Assembly (NCBI RefSeq): GCF_002929335.1
Contig: NZ_PJIL01000007.1
Coordinates: forward strand, 1 to 64,000
Direction of reading: 5' to 3'
Origin: Arthrobacter sp. Y81
GTDB taxonomy: Bacteria > Actinomycetota > Actinomycetes > Actinomycetales > Micrococcaceae
Length of the DNA stretch: 64,000 nucleotides
The notes below the pieces were generated by a model. It saw only the letters and a program-made list of their open reading frames with translations. It was not told the DNA's origin and did no database searches. A program made the translations under genes and the position numbers. Shown here piece by piece: positions 44,901 to 53,080 of this stretch. Numbering within the stretch: position 1 is the stretch's first letter; the number at the start of each line of letters is the position of its first letter.

Positions 44901-46492
44901 CGTCGCTGGTCACCCCGGCGGGCATCACCGAGCTTGAGTTCGGGGATCCGGTCGAGGCGATCAACCGCGTTGCTGCGAAGATCACCGGCGAAAAGCTCGC
45001 CGACGTCATCATCGTGGAAAACCACGACGGCGCCGGGTCCGGTACGCCCGACGGCTCCACTTTCGAACAGGAAGTGGCCGCCGGAGGCCCCTTCGCCAAA
45101 CTGGTCAATGAAACCTCTCCCGAGGTGGACGCGATCTTCAACGGCCACACCCACAAGCAGTACTCCTGGGATGCCCCGGTCCTGGATGCCAGCGGCCAGC
45201 CGACGGGCAAGACCCGCCCCGTCGTGCAGACCGGCAGTTACGGCGAGTTCATCGGCCAGATCCAGCTGACGGTTGATACAACGACGATGCAGGTGACGGG
45301 CTACAAAGCCGGCAACGTCAAGCGGACCGTGCCCACCGAGACCGAAACGGCCGCGGACCTCGTGGCGAAGTACCCGCGCGTGGCAGCAGTCAAGTCGATC
45401 GTCGACAAGGCATTGGCGGACGCTGCCGTGATCGGCAACCAGCCGGTCGGCAAGGTCACCGCCGATATCACCACCGCCTTCACGCCCGCCACGGCAACCA
45501 GCCCGGCGTCCCGTGACGACCGCGCGAACGAGTCCACCCTGGGCAACCTCGTGGCGGATTCCCTTGTGGACGCGCTCAAGGCGCCGGACCTCGGCGCCGC
45601 CGAAATCGGCGTCGTGAACCCCGGCGGCCTGCGCAACGAGCTGTACTTCGCGCCGGACGGAACCCTCACGTACGCGGAAGCGAATGCCGTGCTTCCGTTC
45701 GTGAACAACCTCTGGACCACGTCCCTGACCGGGGCTCAGTTCAAGACGCTGCTGGAACAGCAGTGGCAGACCAACCCGGACGGCACGGTCCCCAGCCGCG
45801 CCTACCAGCAGCTGGGGTTGTCCAAGAACGTCAACTACACCTACGACGCCGCACGCGCCTCGGGTGACCGCATCACGTCCATTTGGGTCAACGGTGCCCT
45901 CATCGACCCGGCCAAGTCCTACCGTGTTGGCACCTTCAGCTTCCTGGCAACCGGCGGCGACAACTTCCGGATCTTCAAGGAGGGCGCCGGCACCGAGGAC
46001 TCCGGCCTCGTGGACCGCGATGCCTGGATCAAGTACCTGCAGGACCACAATCCGGTCTCGCCGGACTTTGCCCGCCGGACCGTGGCTGTCGTGAACACCA
46101 CGGCGTCCGAGGTCAAGGCCGGGGACTCCATCACCCTGGCGGCCTCCAAGCTGGACCTCACGTCCCTGGGCAGCCCGGTCAACACCTCGCTGGCCGCTTC
46201 CTTCACGGACGCCGCGGGCACCGTGACACAGCTCGGCACCGTCCCGGTGTCAGCGGGAGCGGCGGCAGTGGATGTGAACGTTCCGGCTGGCGCAGCCTCC
46301 GGCACCGGAACCCTGGTACTTACCGCGGCCGAATCCGGGACCGTGGTCAAGGCCGCAGTCCAGGTTGCCGCCAGCGGCCCGGTTCCGCCGGTCTGCACGG
46401 CACCTGTGCCGCCCACCAAGTGGTACGACATCCCGGGCTGGATCAGGTACGGCCTGGCCTGGCTCGAGTACCAGAAGTGCCTGAAGGGCTAG
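41903..46492 (+). CDS. secreted ExeM/NucH-type endonuclease fused to 5'-nucleotidase
   Basis: A 1529-residue exported protein. Residues 1-30 form a signal peptide (cleavage near AFA-A). About 40-165 are a lamin-tail-type domain (VVINEAYLSGGS, KFVELHN), then a repetitive Asp/Pro linker (VDPDPVDPDPVDPPP) and a beta domain. About 515-845 are an ExeM-like endonuclease/exonuclease/phosphatase domain (LKIASFNVLNYF, LMEVEN, MGDFNAYAKEDP, SDHDPVVVGL). About 860-1360 are a full metallophosphatase/5'-nucleotidase (NDFHGRID, SAGDNIG, VGNHEFDGG, NGHTHKQY, ATGGDNFRIF). A beta-rich tail ends in WYDIPGWIRYGLAWLEYQKCLKG. Together the domains could degrade extracellular DNA to nucleosides and phosphate. No sortase motif is seen. 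Confidence 0.88.
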   Translation: MKRTPWKIALGTALSAGLIAAPLTDVPAFAAEVPPAAAGTSPVVINEAYLSGGSTGAAYKHKFVELHNTSDAPVSLDGWSLQYRSAGGTSAPNGVATLSGSIPAKGHYLVQGGTNSATSTAAELPAPDAVATGLNPSGTAGTLILARQATAVSPLATGSVIEPANVADLLGYGTSNTFETQAAAAPAGNTDVKSLNRSNGADGNNNAADFALSATITPTAAGGTVDPDPVDPDPVDPPPAPAARTIAEIQGSGAASPFIGATVTTRGKVTAAFPTGGFAGFYVQTPGTGGDLTPANHTASDAVFVYSPAAVGSVTVGDYVEITGAVSEFFGMTQVNVTDTAGLTKLAEAAPEVKSTGFALPADEAFRESLEGMLLTPQGPVTVTDNYSLNQYGEIGLAGGTTPLEQPTAVAPYGSADYTATVAANAARGIKLDDGATTNFLKDATTKSQVLPYLTTADPVRVGSPVTFQTDVVLSYANNAWKFQPLTHLTPENAGIVQPATFGATRAEAPAAVGGNLKIASFNVLNYFPTTGDLLAGCTFYKDRDGNPITVQGGCDARGAANTENLNRQQDKIVAAIGKSGADVVSLMEVENSAQFGKDRDDALAKLVDALNIATPGIWDYVRTPANAPPLADEDMIRTAFIYKKAVAEPVGESIIHNDTVAFASARKPLAQVFKPVGASDDKKFIAIANHFKSKGSAATPEDTDKGQGASNLARTEQAKSLLAFSNELQSSKGTDKVFLMGDFNAYAKEDPINVLSAAGYANQDEKARNADGTAKHSYLFGGLVGSLDHVLASPGANAVVTGADIWNINSVESVALEYSRYNNNVTNYYTPDQFRASDHDPVVVGLDLPAAPVTPASVDLNFLGINDFHGRIDSNTFLFAATIEKLREAAAPGATAFLSAGDNIGASLFASAVAKDQPTLDVLNTLELRASSVGNHEFDGGWADLRDRVVAGGTNARFPYLGANVYKKGTTEPALPEYTVLEMNGVKVAVIGTVTQEVPSLVTPAGITELEFGDPVEAINRVAAKITGEKLADVIIVENHDGAGSGTPDGSTFEQEVAAGGPFAKLVNETSPEVDAIFNGHTHKQYSWDAPVLDASGQPTGKTRPVVQTGSYGEFIGQIQLTVDTTTMQVTGYKAGNVKRTVPTETETAADLVAKYPRVAAVKSIVDKALADAAVIGNQPVGKVTADITTAFTPATATSPASRDDRANESTLGNLVADSLVDALKAPDLGAAEIGVVNPGGLRNELYFAPDGTLTYAEANAVLPFVNNLWTTSLTGAQFKTLLEQQWQTNPDGTVPSRAYQQLGLSKNVNYTYDAARASGDRITSIWVNGALIDPAKSYRVGTFSFLATGGDNFRIFKEGAGTEDSGLVDRDAWIKYLQDHNPVSPDFARRTVAVVNTTASEVKAGDSITLAASKLDLTSLGSPVNTSLAASFTDAAGTVTQLGTVPVSAGAAAVDVNVPAGAASGTGTLVLTAAESGTVVKAAVQVAASGPVPPVCTAPVPPTKWYDIPGWIRYGLAWLEYQKCLKG

Positions 46493-46514
46493 TTTCCAAG
46501 TCTGACAGCCAATG

Positions 46515-46576
46515 AACATGCCCGCCCCGGCCACGGACTCCCCTCGGAGTCCGTGGCCGGCGGCGGGGCATGTTTT
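46515..46576 (+). terminator. strong terminator of the nuclease gene
   Basis: A long hairpin, CCGGCCACGGACTCC / GGAGTCCGTGGCCGG with a CCTC loop, is extended below a small bulge by AACATGCCC / GGGCATGTT, then TTTTC. Confidence 0.9.
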
Positions 46577-46587
46577 CGTTGGGGCAG

Positions 46588-46781
46588 GTGAGAGAGCGTT
46601 TGCCGGTCTTCCTGCGACGCTCTCTCACTACCTGCCAGTGTTCCTGCGACGCTCTCTCACTACCTGCCAGTGTTCCTGCGACGCTCTCTCACTACCTCGA
46701 AGAAAGTGAGAGAGCGTTCGCCCAAAAGGCCCCAAAAGTGAGAGAGCGTCGGCAAAAAGGGTGCAGGAAGTGAGAGAGCGT
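46588..46781. repeat. phased inverted 12-mer repeat array C (seven perfect cores)
   Basis: Seven perfect copies of GTGAGAGAGCGT or its complement: plus at 46588; minus at 46617, 46649 and 46681; plus at 46706, 46738 and 46770. Within each triplet the step is exactly 32 bases. The two spacers of the minus triplet are identical 20-mers; those of the plus triplet differ. The inner pair (46681-46717) forms a 13-bp hairpin. The array lies between convergent genes, after the nuclease terminator. Confidence 0.9.
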
Positions 46782-46809
46782 CGGGGCGTTGGTTTGGGCC
46801 GGCCGGGAG

Positions 46810-48798
46810 TCAGCGGTCGAGGATGTGCCGGGCTATTTCGTCGGCGTCGCGGAGGGTCCGCTGGCCGCTGCGGTACACCGGCCCGCTCTGCGGACGCGAC
46901 TCCGCGGCAATGGCGGTGCCCCACTGCGCTGCGGAGAGCTGCAGGCCCAGCACGTACAGCCCGTCCGTGACGGATCCGTTGGCGCCCACCGGCCGGTACG
47001 GGTGCGGACTGACATCCAGGCCGGAGGTCTCCACCGGAATTCCCTCCACCGTCATCATCAGGCGCGGCCGCACCAGGCCGTCGGCCAGGAGCTGCTCCAG
47101 CACCGGGGACACGTTCACGGCAACCCTGTTGGCGGGAGCGAGGGCTTCGATCATGGTGCGGGCGCGGACTGCTCCGTCCCTGACCCACGGAGATGCCGCC
47201 GAGAAGGTGCCGGAATTGCGGTCGAGCGCGAATTTCGGGTCCGGGCCCACAAAACTCACCACTCCCGCCTTTGCGAGCGCTGCGAGCTGCTCCGCGCGGA
47301 TGGCCGGCGGGCCGCTGGCCAGTCCTTCGACGAACGACTCGAACCAGCCCCGGAGGCCGGCGACCCAGGACTCATCGGTGATGCCGCCGTCGGCCACTGC
47401 CGATTTCAGCACCGCCCTGCCGTGGTGCAGCGCCCCGATGGTCATCTTCACCGGGTCGTCCTCGCCCAGGGCCGAGCGCCGGGCGTCATCGAGCAGGTAC
47501 TCCACGACGGCGGAATCCACGTCCGCCCGCGACGCGAAGGACCGACCGGCCAAGGGCGCTGCGAGGCCCGGGAGGTTCAGGCGCTGGCCGGGCGCCACAT
47601 GCTTGGCTATCAGGACGTCGGCTTCGGCCTCCCAGTGGGAAACGCTGTGGGCGTGGGGCCGCATCGTCTCCTGGAGGATGGCCAGGAAGTCCCCGGGCTC
47701 GGTGACGGCGTCCGGGCGGGTCCGGACCAGGGTGGAGTAGTAGGCCCAGAGGGCGTCGCGTTGCAGGAGGGGCCAGAGGTCGTGATCGAAGCCGGGAGTT
47801 ATTCCCGCCGCCGCGAACCGCCCGACGGCGCCCTCGGTGCAGTACCGGAGCGTCACACCGGCCGGGTAGTACCCGGCGAGGTTCGCTTTGGCCCGGTACG
47901 GCGTCCCGCGCCGGGACGCGGCAATAATCAGCGGCTCGTCCCCGGACGGGATGTACTCCAGTTCGGTCCGCACCGGCCTGGGACCCGCGGCCGGGTCGCC
48001 GTCGGCCTCGGCTGCCACGAACTTCCCGCCGCGCCCTTCGGTGAGCTGCCCCATCACATCGAAGAAGTTCAGCCCCATGCCGCGGACCAGCACGGGCTGG
48101 CCTGCGGTCACTACGGACCAGTCGACGTCGGCAGGTGCTGCCGGCGGCAGGTACAGGAGCCCCAGCTGGCCGGCACCTGCCTGGAGCTCGCGCTGTTCGG
48201 CGTTGAGCCTGGACTCGAGGTGCCCCAGGGCCAGCACCACGGAACCGACGGTGAGCGGCCCGCCGTCCTCGAGTTCGACGTCGAACGTTCCGTTGCCTGC
48301 AGGCCGGACAGCTGTGGCTGTGGTGCGGTGGAACCGGACGGTCACGCCTGCCGGGAGGTGGGCCAGCAGCTCGTCGAGGGTGGAGCGCAGGTAGCGGCCG
48401 TAGATGGCACGGCTCGGAAAGTCCTGCGATCCGAGGCCGGACAGTTCGGCCCGTTCGTCCTCGGTCAGCGAGGCGAGCGGGTTGTCCTGCTGGGCGGCCC
48501 GCCACCGGTCGAAGGTGGCGCCCGCTACCGGTGCAGCCAGTTCAGGTTCTTCGGGAATGACTGTGGGATAAAACGCCTGCGTGTTCATCAGGTACAGCCG
48601 CGACTGGCCGGGCTGCCACACGTGGCCCGGCCCGGCAGGGTAGGGGTCCACCACGTCAATGTGGAGGCCCGGGGCGCCGCCCGGCCCGGAAGCGGAGGGG
48701 TTCCTGAGGCGCCAGTTGGCCAGGAGCCGCTCCAGGACACTGGTACCGCGGGGTCCGGCCCCTATTAGTGCCGTCCGGATGCTTTGCGATATGCCCAC
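46810..48798 (-). CDS. FAD/NAD(P)-binding protein (NAD_binding_9 type)
   Basis: A 662-residue protein from GTG 48798. The N-terminal Rossmann motif is RTALIGAGPRGTSVLERLLANW, followed by IDVVDPYPAGPGHVWQPGQSRLYLMNTQAFYPTVIP, the layout of the FAD/NAD(P)-binding NAD_binding_9 family. Further segments are SRAIYGRYLRSTLDELLAHLPAGVTVRFH and VVLALGHLES, a flavin-enzyme second dinucleotide region. Substrate unknown; relatives include uncharacterised flavin monooxygenase-like proteins. The frame is open further upstream but would overlap the divergent peptidase start, so I chose the GTG that begins the conserved part. Confidence 0.75.
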   Translation of the reverse strand: MGISQSIRTALIGAGPRGTSVLERLLANWRLRNPSASGPGGAPGLHIDVVDPYPAGPGHVWQPGQSRLYLMNTQAFYPTVIPEEPELAAPVAGATFDRWRAAQQDNPLASLTEDERAELSGLGSQDFPSRAIYGRYLRSTLDELLAHLPAGVTVRFHRTTATAVRPAGNGTFDVELEDGGPLTVGSVVLALGHLESRLNAEQRELQAGAGQLGLLYLPPAAPADVDWSVVTAGQPVLVRGMGLNFFDVMGQLTEGRGGKFVAAEADGDPAAGPRPVRTELEYIPSGDEPLIIAASRRGTPYRAKANLAGYYPAGVTLRYCTEGAVGRFAAAGITPGFDHDLWPLLQRDALWAYYSTLVRTRPDAVTEPGDFLAILQETMRPHAHSVSHWEAEADVLIAKHVAPGQRLNLPGLAAPLAGRSFASRADVDSAVVEYLLDDARRSALGEDDPVKMTIGALHHGRAVLKSAVADGGITDESWVAGLRGWFESFVEGLASGPPAIRAEQLAALAKAGVVSFVGPDPKFALDRNSGTFSAASPWVRDGAVRARTMIEALAPANRVAVNVSPVLEQLLADGLVRPRLMMTVEGIPVETSGLDVSPHPYRPVGANGSVTDGLYVLGLQLSAAQWGTAIAAESRPQSGPVYRSGQRTLRDADEIARHILDR

Positions 48799-48859
48799 GC
48801 CATCCAGAGTATCCGCATGTGACTTGCTAGCTGCGCGCCGATGTTGTTTCGTAGGGGCC

Positions 48860-51103
48860 ATGACCACCACAGCAGCTGATCACCAGCCCGCGTCCGGCGC
48901 CCCTTCCTCCGCCGGGAGAGCGCCCGAACCGACCGACGAGAATATCTGGCTCGAGGATATCTACGGCGAAGAACCGCTGGCCTGGGTCCGTGAACAGAAC
49001 GCCCGCACCGAGGACCTGCTCGAGGATGCCGACTACGCCAGGCTCGAAAGCCGCATCCTGGAGGTGCTGGACTCCACGGACAAGATCGCCATGGTGGGCA
49101 AGCACGGCGACTGGTACTACAACTTCTGGCGCGACGGAACGAATCCCAAGGGCTTGTGGCGCCGCACGTCCTGGGACAGCTACCGGAGCGGGTCGCCCGA
49201 ATGGGATGTGCTGCTGGACGTCGACGCCCTCGCTGCTGCCGAAGGCGAGGAGTGGGTATTCCACGGCGCCAATTTCCTGCGGCCTTCAGCCGGCGAACCG
49301 CACCGCCTGGCGCTACTGGCCCTCTCCCCCGACGGCGGCGATGCCAACCGCTACCGTGAGTTCGACGTCGAGACCCGCACGTTCGTCGACCCCGCATCCG
49401 GCGGGTTCGACCTCCCTACGGCCAAGGGCAACGCCTCCTGGCTGGACCGGGACACGCTGCTGGTGGCCAGCACCGCCGAAGGCATGCCCAAGACGTCCTC
49501 GTCCTACGCGCGCACCGCCGTCAGGCTTCCCCGCGGCGGGTCGCTCGCGTCCGCCGAACAGGTGTTTGAAATCCCCGAGGACCACATGATGGCGCTGGTT
49601 GCCCATGACTCCACACCGGGGTACGAGCGAACCTTCGCCATGGACTGGATCAGCTTCTTCAACAAGAACACGTCCGTGCTGCGGGACGGGGAGTGGGTTG
49701 TCATCGACGCCCCGACCGACGTGAACCTGAGCGTGCACCGCGGGTGGCTGCTGTTCCGCCCGCAGGGCGACTGGGACGTCAACGGAACCACGTACCCCGC
49801 CGGCTCGCTGCTCGCCGCGGACTTCGAGGGCTACCTTGCGGGCAGCCGCGAACTCCAGGTCCTCTTCACTCCGGACGCGCACACCTCGCTGCAGTCCTGG
49901 AGCTGGACCCGGAACTTCCTCCTCCTCAACCTCCTGCGGGATGTCTCTTCGGAGATCCGCGTCCTGGACCCGGAACGGCCCGGAACTGATTCGGCCTGGG
50001 CGTCCTCGCTGCTGGACGCCTGCCCGCCACTGCATGACGTCAACGCCTTCGCCGTTGACGACGAGGACGACGCCGGCGACTCGGATGACGACGACGGCAC
50101 CGGCGGCACCGTGCCCGTGCCGGAGGGGGAAGCTCCCGGCGCCGGGGATGACTTCTGGCTCGTGGCCACCGGTTTTACGACGCCGAGCACCCTGACCCGG
50201 GGGACGCTACGCCGCAGCGGAGACGGCGGTGTTGTGAGCGAGCACGCGGTGATCCGCACCTCGCCGTCCTACTTTGACGATTCCGCCTACGAGGTCCAGC
50301 AGCACTTCGCCGTATCGGACGACGGCACTCGGGTCCCCTACTTCCAAGTGGCTTCCAGGAACCTGGTGCTCGACGGCCAGAATCCCACGCAGCTGTCCGG
50401 GTACGGCGGATTCGAAGTCTCGCGGACGCCTGCCTACAGCGGCGCAATCGGCCGGGCCTGGCTGGAACGGCGGACGCACAGCCGCGGCGGCGTCTACGTG
50501 GTGGCGAACATCCGTGGCGGCGGCGAGTACGGGCCGTCGTGGCACCGCGCGGCGCTGCAGGAAAAGCGCCACCGCGCGTTCGAGGACTTCGCGGCCGTGG
50601 CCCGGGACCTGATCTCGCGCGGAGTCACGTCCAAGGAGCGGCTCGGCTGCGTGGGCGGCTCCAACGGCGGGCTGCTGGTGGGCAACATGCTGACGCGGTA
50701 CCCGGAGCTGTTCGGCGCGGTGTCCTGCGGGGTGCCGCTGCTGGACATGCGCCGTTACACCAAGCTGTCCGCCGGGTACTCGTGGATCGCCGAATACGGG
50801 GATCCGGACGTGCCTGAGGAGTGGGAGTTCATCCGGACGTTCTCGCCATACCACCTCCTTCACGACGGCGTGGACTACCCGGAGACCTTCATCTGGACTG
50901 CAACGTCCGATGACCGGGTGGGGCCCGTGCAGGCGCGCAAGATGGCGGCGCGGATGCAGGCCATGGGGATCCCCAACGTCTGGTTCCACGAGGCGCTGGA
51001 GGGCGGCCACGCCGGCGCTTCCGACAACCGGCAGGCGGCTGCTTTGCAGAGCCGCAGCCAGCATTTCCTGTGGCGTTCCCTGGCGGGCCGCTCCGACGGG
51101 TAG
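48860..51103 (+). CDS. prolyl oligopeptidase-family serine peptidase (S9)
   Basis: A 747-residue cytoplasmic peptidase from ATG 48860. The N-terminal segment ENIWLEDIYGEEPLAWVREQNARTEDLL begins a seven-bladed propeller. The C-terminal alpha/beta hydrolase has the nucleophile Ser601 in GCVGGSNGGLLVGNMLTRYPELFGA, an Asp in TATSDDRVGPVQARKM and His in LEGGHAGASDN. It cleaves short proline-containing peptides. An unusual Asp/Glu-rich insert (about 395-432, DDEDDAGDSDDDDG) lies in the propeller. It has no signal peptide and is divergent from the flavin-binding gene. Confidence 0.9.
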   Translation: MTTTAADHQPASGAPSSAGRAPEPTDENIWLEDIYGEEPLAWVREQNARTEDLLEDADYARLESRILEVLDSTDKIAMVGKHGDWYYNFWRDGTNPKGLWRRTSWDSYRSGSPEWDVLLDVDALAAAEGEEWVFHGANFLRPSAGEPHRLALLALSPDGGDANRYREFDVETRTFVDPASGGFDLPTAKGNASWLDRDTLLVASTAEGMPKTSSSYARTAVRLPRGGSLASAEQVFEIPEDHMMALVAHDSTPGYERTFAMDWISFFNKNTSVLRDGEWVVIDAPTDVNLSVHRGWLLFRPQGDWDVNGTTYPAGSLLAADFEGYLAGSRELQVLFTPDAHTSLQSWSWTRNFLLLNLLRDVSSEIRVLDPERPGTDSAWASSLLDACPPLHDVNAFAVDDEDDAGDSDDDDGTGGTVPVPEGEAPGAGDDFWLVATGFTTPSTLTRGTLRRSGDGGVVSEHAVIRTSPSYFDDSAYEVQQHFAVSDDGTRVPYFQVASRNLVLDGQNPTQLSGYGGFEVSRTPAYSGAIGRAWLERRTHSRGGVYVVANIRGGGEYGPSWHRAALQEKRHRAFEDFAAVARDLISRGVTSKERLGCVGGSNGGLLVGNMLTRYPELFGAVSCGVPLLDMRRYTKLSAGYSWIAEYGDPDVPEEWEFIRTFSPYHLLHDGVDYPETFIWTATSDDRVGPVQARKMAARMQAMGIPNVWFHEALEGGHAGASDNRQAAALQSRSQHFLWRSLAGRSDG

Positions 51104-51134
51104 CTCCCGCGGCGGGTCCCTGCGTGTCCCGTTT

Positions 51135-51155
51135 GGCACGTTTTGGTGCCGTTTT
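51135..51155 (+). terminator. weak hairpin after the peptidase gene
   Basis: GGCAC pairs with GTGCC around a six-base loop and is followed by GTTTTG. The stem is short, so this is tentative. Confidence 0.4.
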
Positions 51156-51183
51156 GCACTGAATGCCCCGTTCTGCGTATCCT
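51154..51183 (+). promoter_or_regulatory. promoter of tRNA-Ser(GCT)
   Basis: TTGCAC, an 18-base spacer and TATCCT lie about 22 bases before the tRNA. Confidence 0.5.
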
Positions 51184-51205
51184 TGGTGGGCTAGGAATAG
51201 CAATT

Positions 51206-51293
51206 GGAGACGTGCCAGAGCGGCCGAATGGGCTTCACTGCTAATGAAGTGTGGGGCACAACTCCACCGGGGGTTCAAATCCCCCCGTCTCCG
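51206..51293 (+). tRNA. tRNA-Ser (anticodon GCT)
   Basis: Acceptor GGAGACG / CGTCTCC with discriminator G. Anticodon arm CTTCA-CTGCTAA-TGAAG gives GCT. The variable arm is long (TGTGGGGCACAACTCCACC region) and the T arm is GGGGG-TTCAAAT-CCCCC. CCA is not encoded. Confidence 0.95.
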
Positions 51294-51298
51294 CGTTT

Positions 51299-51326
51299 GG
51301 CCCCGGTCTTTGGACCGGGGCCTTTT
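51299..51326 (+). terminator. tRNA-Ser(GCT) terminator
   Basis: A 10-bp stem GGCCCCGGTC / GACCGGGGCC with a four-base loop, then TTTT. Confidence 0.9.
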
Positions 51327-51427
51327 GCGTTCCCGGACCTTCTGCGTTTCCGCCGTCTCCGTTTTCCGTGCGTACCCCCGCGTTTGGCCTCCCGCCGGGA
51401 AGGTGCACGGGGTGGCAGGATGGCCAG

Positions 51428-53017
51428 ATGGCGAGCAGCAGCAAGCATGATGTGGTAATTGTCGGCGGCGGGCACAACGGCCTGGCGGCTGCCTCCTATC
51501 TGGCCAGGGCCGGGCGCGATGTCCTGCTGCTGGAGAAACTGGACCACGCCGGCGGCGCGGCCGTTTCCGCCCAGGCGTTCGACGGCGTCGACGCGCGGCT
51601 TTCCCGGTACTCCTACCTGGTGAGCCTGCTGCCGCAGGAAATCATTGACGATCTCGGGCTGCGGATCCGGTTGGCCCGCCGGCGCTACTCCTCCTATACG
51701 CCGGATCCGGCAAACCCCGGCCGGGGCCTCCTGATCGACAACGGCGACGCCGGGGCAACGGCCGCATCATTTGCCGCAGTGGGGGCGCCGGCCACCGAGG
51801 CCGCCGAATTTGAAGACTTCTACGCGGAGTGCCGGAAGCTCACCGGGACCCTGTGGCCCACCATGACATCCCCGTTGCCCACCCGGTCGGAGGCCAAGCG
51901 GCTCGCCACCGCGGCCGGCGCCGGGGCGGTGTGGGCATCGCTGGTCGAGCAGCCACTTGGCGAAACCATCACCAGCAGGCTGCACAGCGACCTGGTGCGC
52001 GGCGTGGTCCTGACGGATGCCCTAATCGGGACCTTTGCCAGGGCGGACAGCGCCGACCTCCAGCAGAACATCTGCTTCCTGTACCACCTCCTGGGCGGCG
52101 GAACCGGTGACTGGGATGTTCCCATCGGCGGTATGGGGGCGGTCTCGGGCGAGCTCGAGCGCGCCGCCCGCGAAGCCGGCGCCACCATCCTGACGTCTGC
52201 CGAGGCCACGGCCGTCCGGTCCGGCGGCTCGGTGAACTACCGCCATGGCGGCCTGGGACATTCAGTCTCTGCGGGCTGGGTCCTGTCCAACGTCGCGCCC
52301 GCGGTCCTGGACAGGCTGCGGGGCAGCAGCGCCGGGGAGCCCGCAAATCCGAACCACCGGCGCGAGGGTTCGCAGGTCAAGGTGAACCTGCTGCTCAAGC
52401 GGCTGCCGCGGCTGCTGGACGACAGCGTCAGCCCGGAGGCGGCCTTCGGCGGCACGTTCCACATCAACGAAACCTGGACCCAGCTGGACGACGCCTACCT
52501 GGCAGCGGAGCACGGAACAGTCCCGGATCCGCTGCCGTGCGAGATCTACTGCCATTCGCTGACCGATCCCACCATCCTCTCCCCGGAGCTGCAGGCGTCC
52601 GGCGCCCACACCCTGACTGTTTTCGGACTGCACGTTCCGGACAGGCTCATCACGGCGGAGAACAACGACCAGATGCGGGCGGCGCTGCAGGCCGCCGTCG
52701 TGAAATCCCTCAACTCAGTGCTGGCGGAGCCGGTAGAGCAGCTGCTGCTGACGAGCTCCGACGGAACCCCGTGCATCGAAACCAAAACCACCCTGGATAT
52801 CCAGCGTGCCGTGGGCATGCCCCGCGGCAATATCTTCCACGGCGGACTCGACTGGCCGTTCGCCGAGGACGACGCCCCGCTGGACACCCCCGCCCGGCGC
52901 TGGGGCGTGGCCACCGACGATCCCCGGATCCTGCTGTGCGGCTCCGGAGCACAGCGCGGCGGGGCAGTGAGCGCCCTTGGCGGCCACAACGCGGCCATGG
53001 CGGTGCTGGAGTCCTAG
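51428..53017 (+). CDS. phytoene-desaturase-like FAD oxidoreductase
   Basis: A 529-residue flavoprotein from ATG 51428. The FAD-binding N-terminus is VVIVGGGHNGLAAASYLARAGRDVLLLEKLDHAGGAAVS, and the C-terminal FAD segment is LCGSGAQRGGAVSALGGHNAAMAVL. The middle resembles the PYROXD2/NAD(P)-FAD-dependent amine-oxidase-like group (DWDVPIGGMGAVSGELERAAREAGATI). No carotenoid genes adjoin, so a carotenoid substrate is unlikely; the true substrate is unknown. No signal peptide is seen. Confidence 0.8.
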   Translation: MASSSKHDVVIVGGGHNGLAAASYLARAGRDVLLLEKLDHAGGAAVSAQAFDGVDARLSRYSYLVSLLPQEIIDDLGLRIRLARRRYSSYTPDPANPGRGLLIDNGDAGATAASFAAVGAPATEAAEFEDFYAECRKLTGTLWPTMTSPLPTRSEAKRLATAAGAGAVWASLVEQPLGETITSRLHSDLVRGVVLTDALIGTFARADSADLQQNICFLYHLLGGGTGDWDVPIGGMGAVSGELERAAREAGATILTSAEATAVRSGGSVNYRHGGLGHSVSAGWVLSNVAPAVLDRLRGSSAGEPANPNHRREGSQVKVNLLLKRLPRLLDDSVSPEAAFGGTFHINETWTQLDDAYLAAEHGTVPDPLPCEIYCHSLTDPTILSPELQASGAHTLTVFGLHVPDRLITAENNDQMRAALQAAVVKSLNSVLAEPVEQLLLTSSDGTPCIETKTTLDIQRAVGMPRGNIFHGGLDWPFAEDDAPLDTPARRWGVATDDPRILLCGSGAQRGGAVSALGGHNAAMAVLES

Positions 53018-53080
53018 AGGTCCGGGTATGGGTTAGCGGCCTGGTTCGCGGCCTCGGTGAACGGCCTAGGGGTTGGCGAC

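Noticed and set aside
41945..46048. Long minus-strand frames opposite the nuclease gene
   Set aside because: High GC opens these frames; they have no recognisable domain, and the plus strand encodes clear nuclease and nucleotidase motifs.
46588..46781. CRISPR array
   Set aside because: The regular 32-base step looks CRISPR-like, but the repeat is only 12 bases, orientation inverts within the array, two spacers are identical, and no cas gene is in the window.
48799..48870. N-terminal extension of the flavin-binding protein
   Set aside because: The frame stays open to 48870, but this part is unconserved, basic, and would overlap the start of the divergent peptidase gene.
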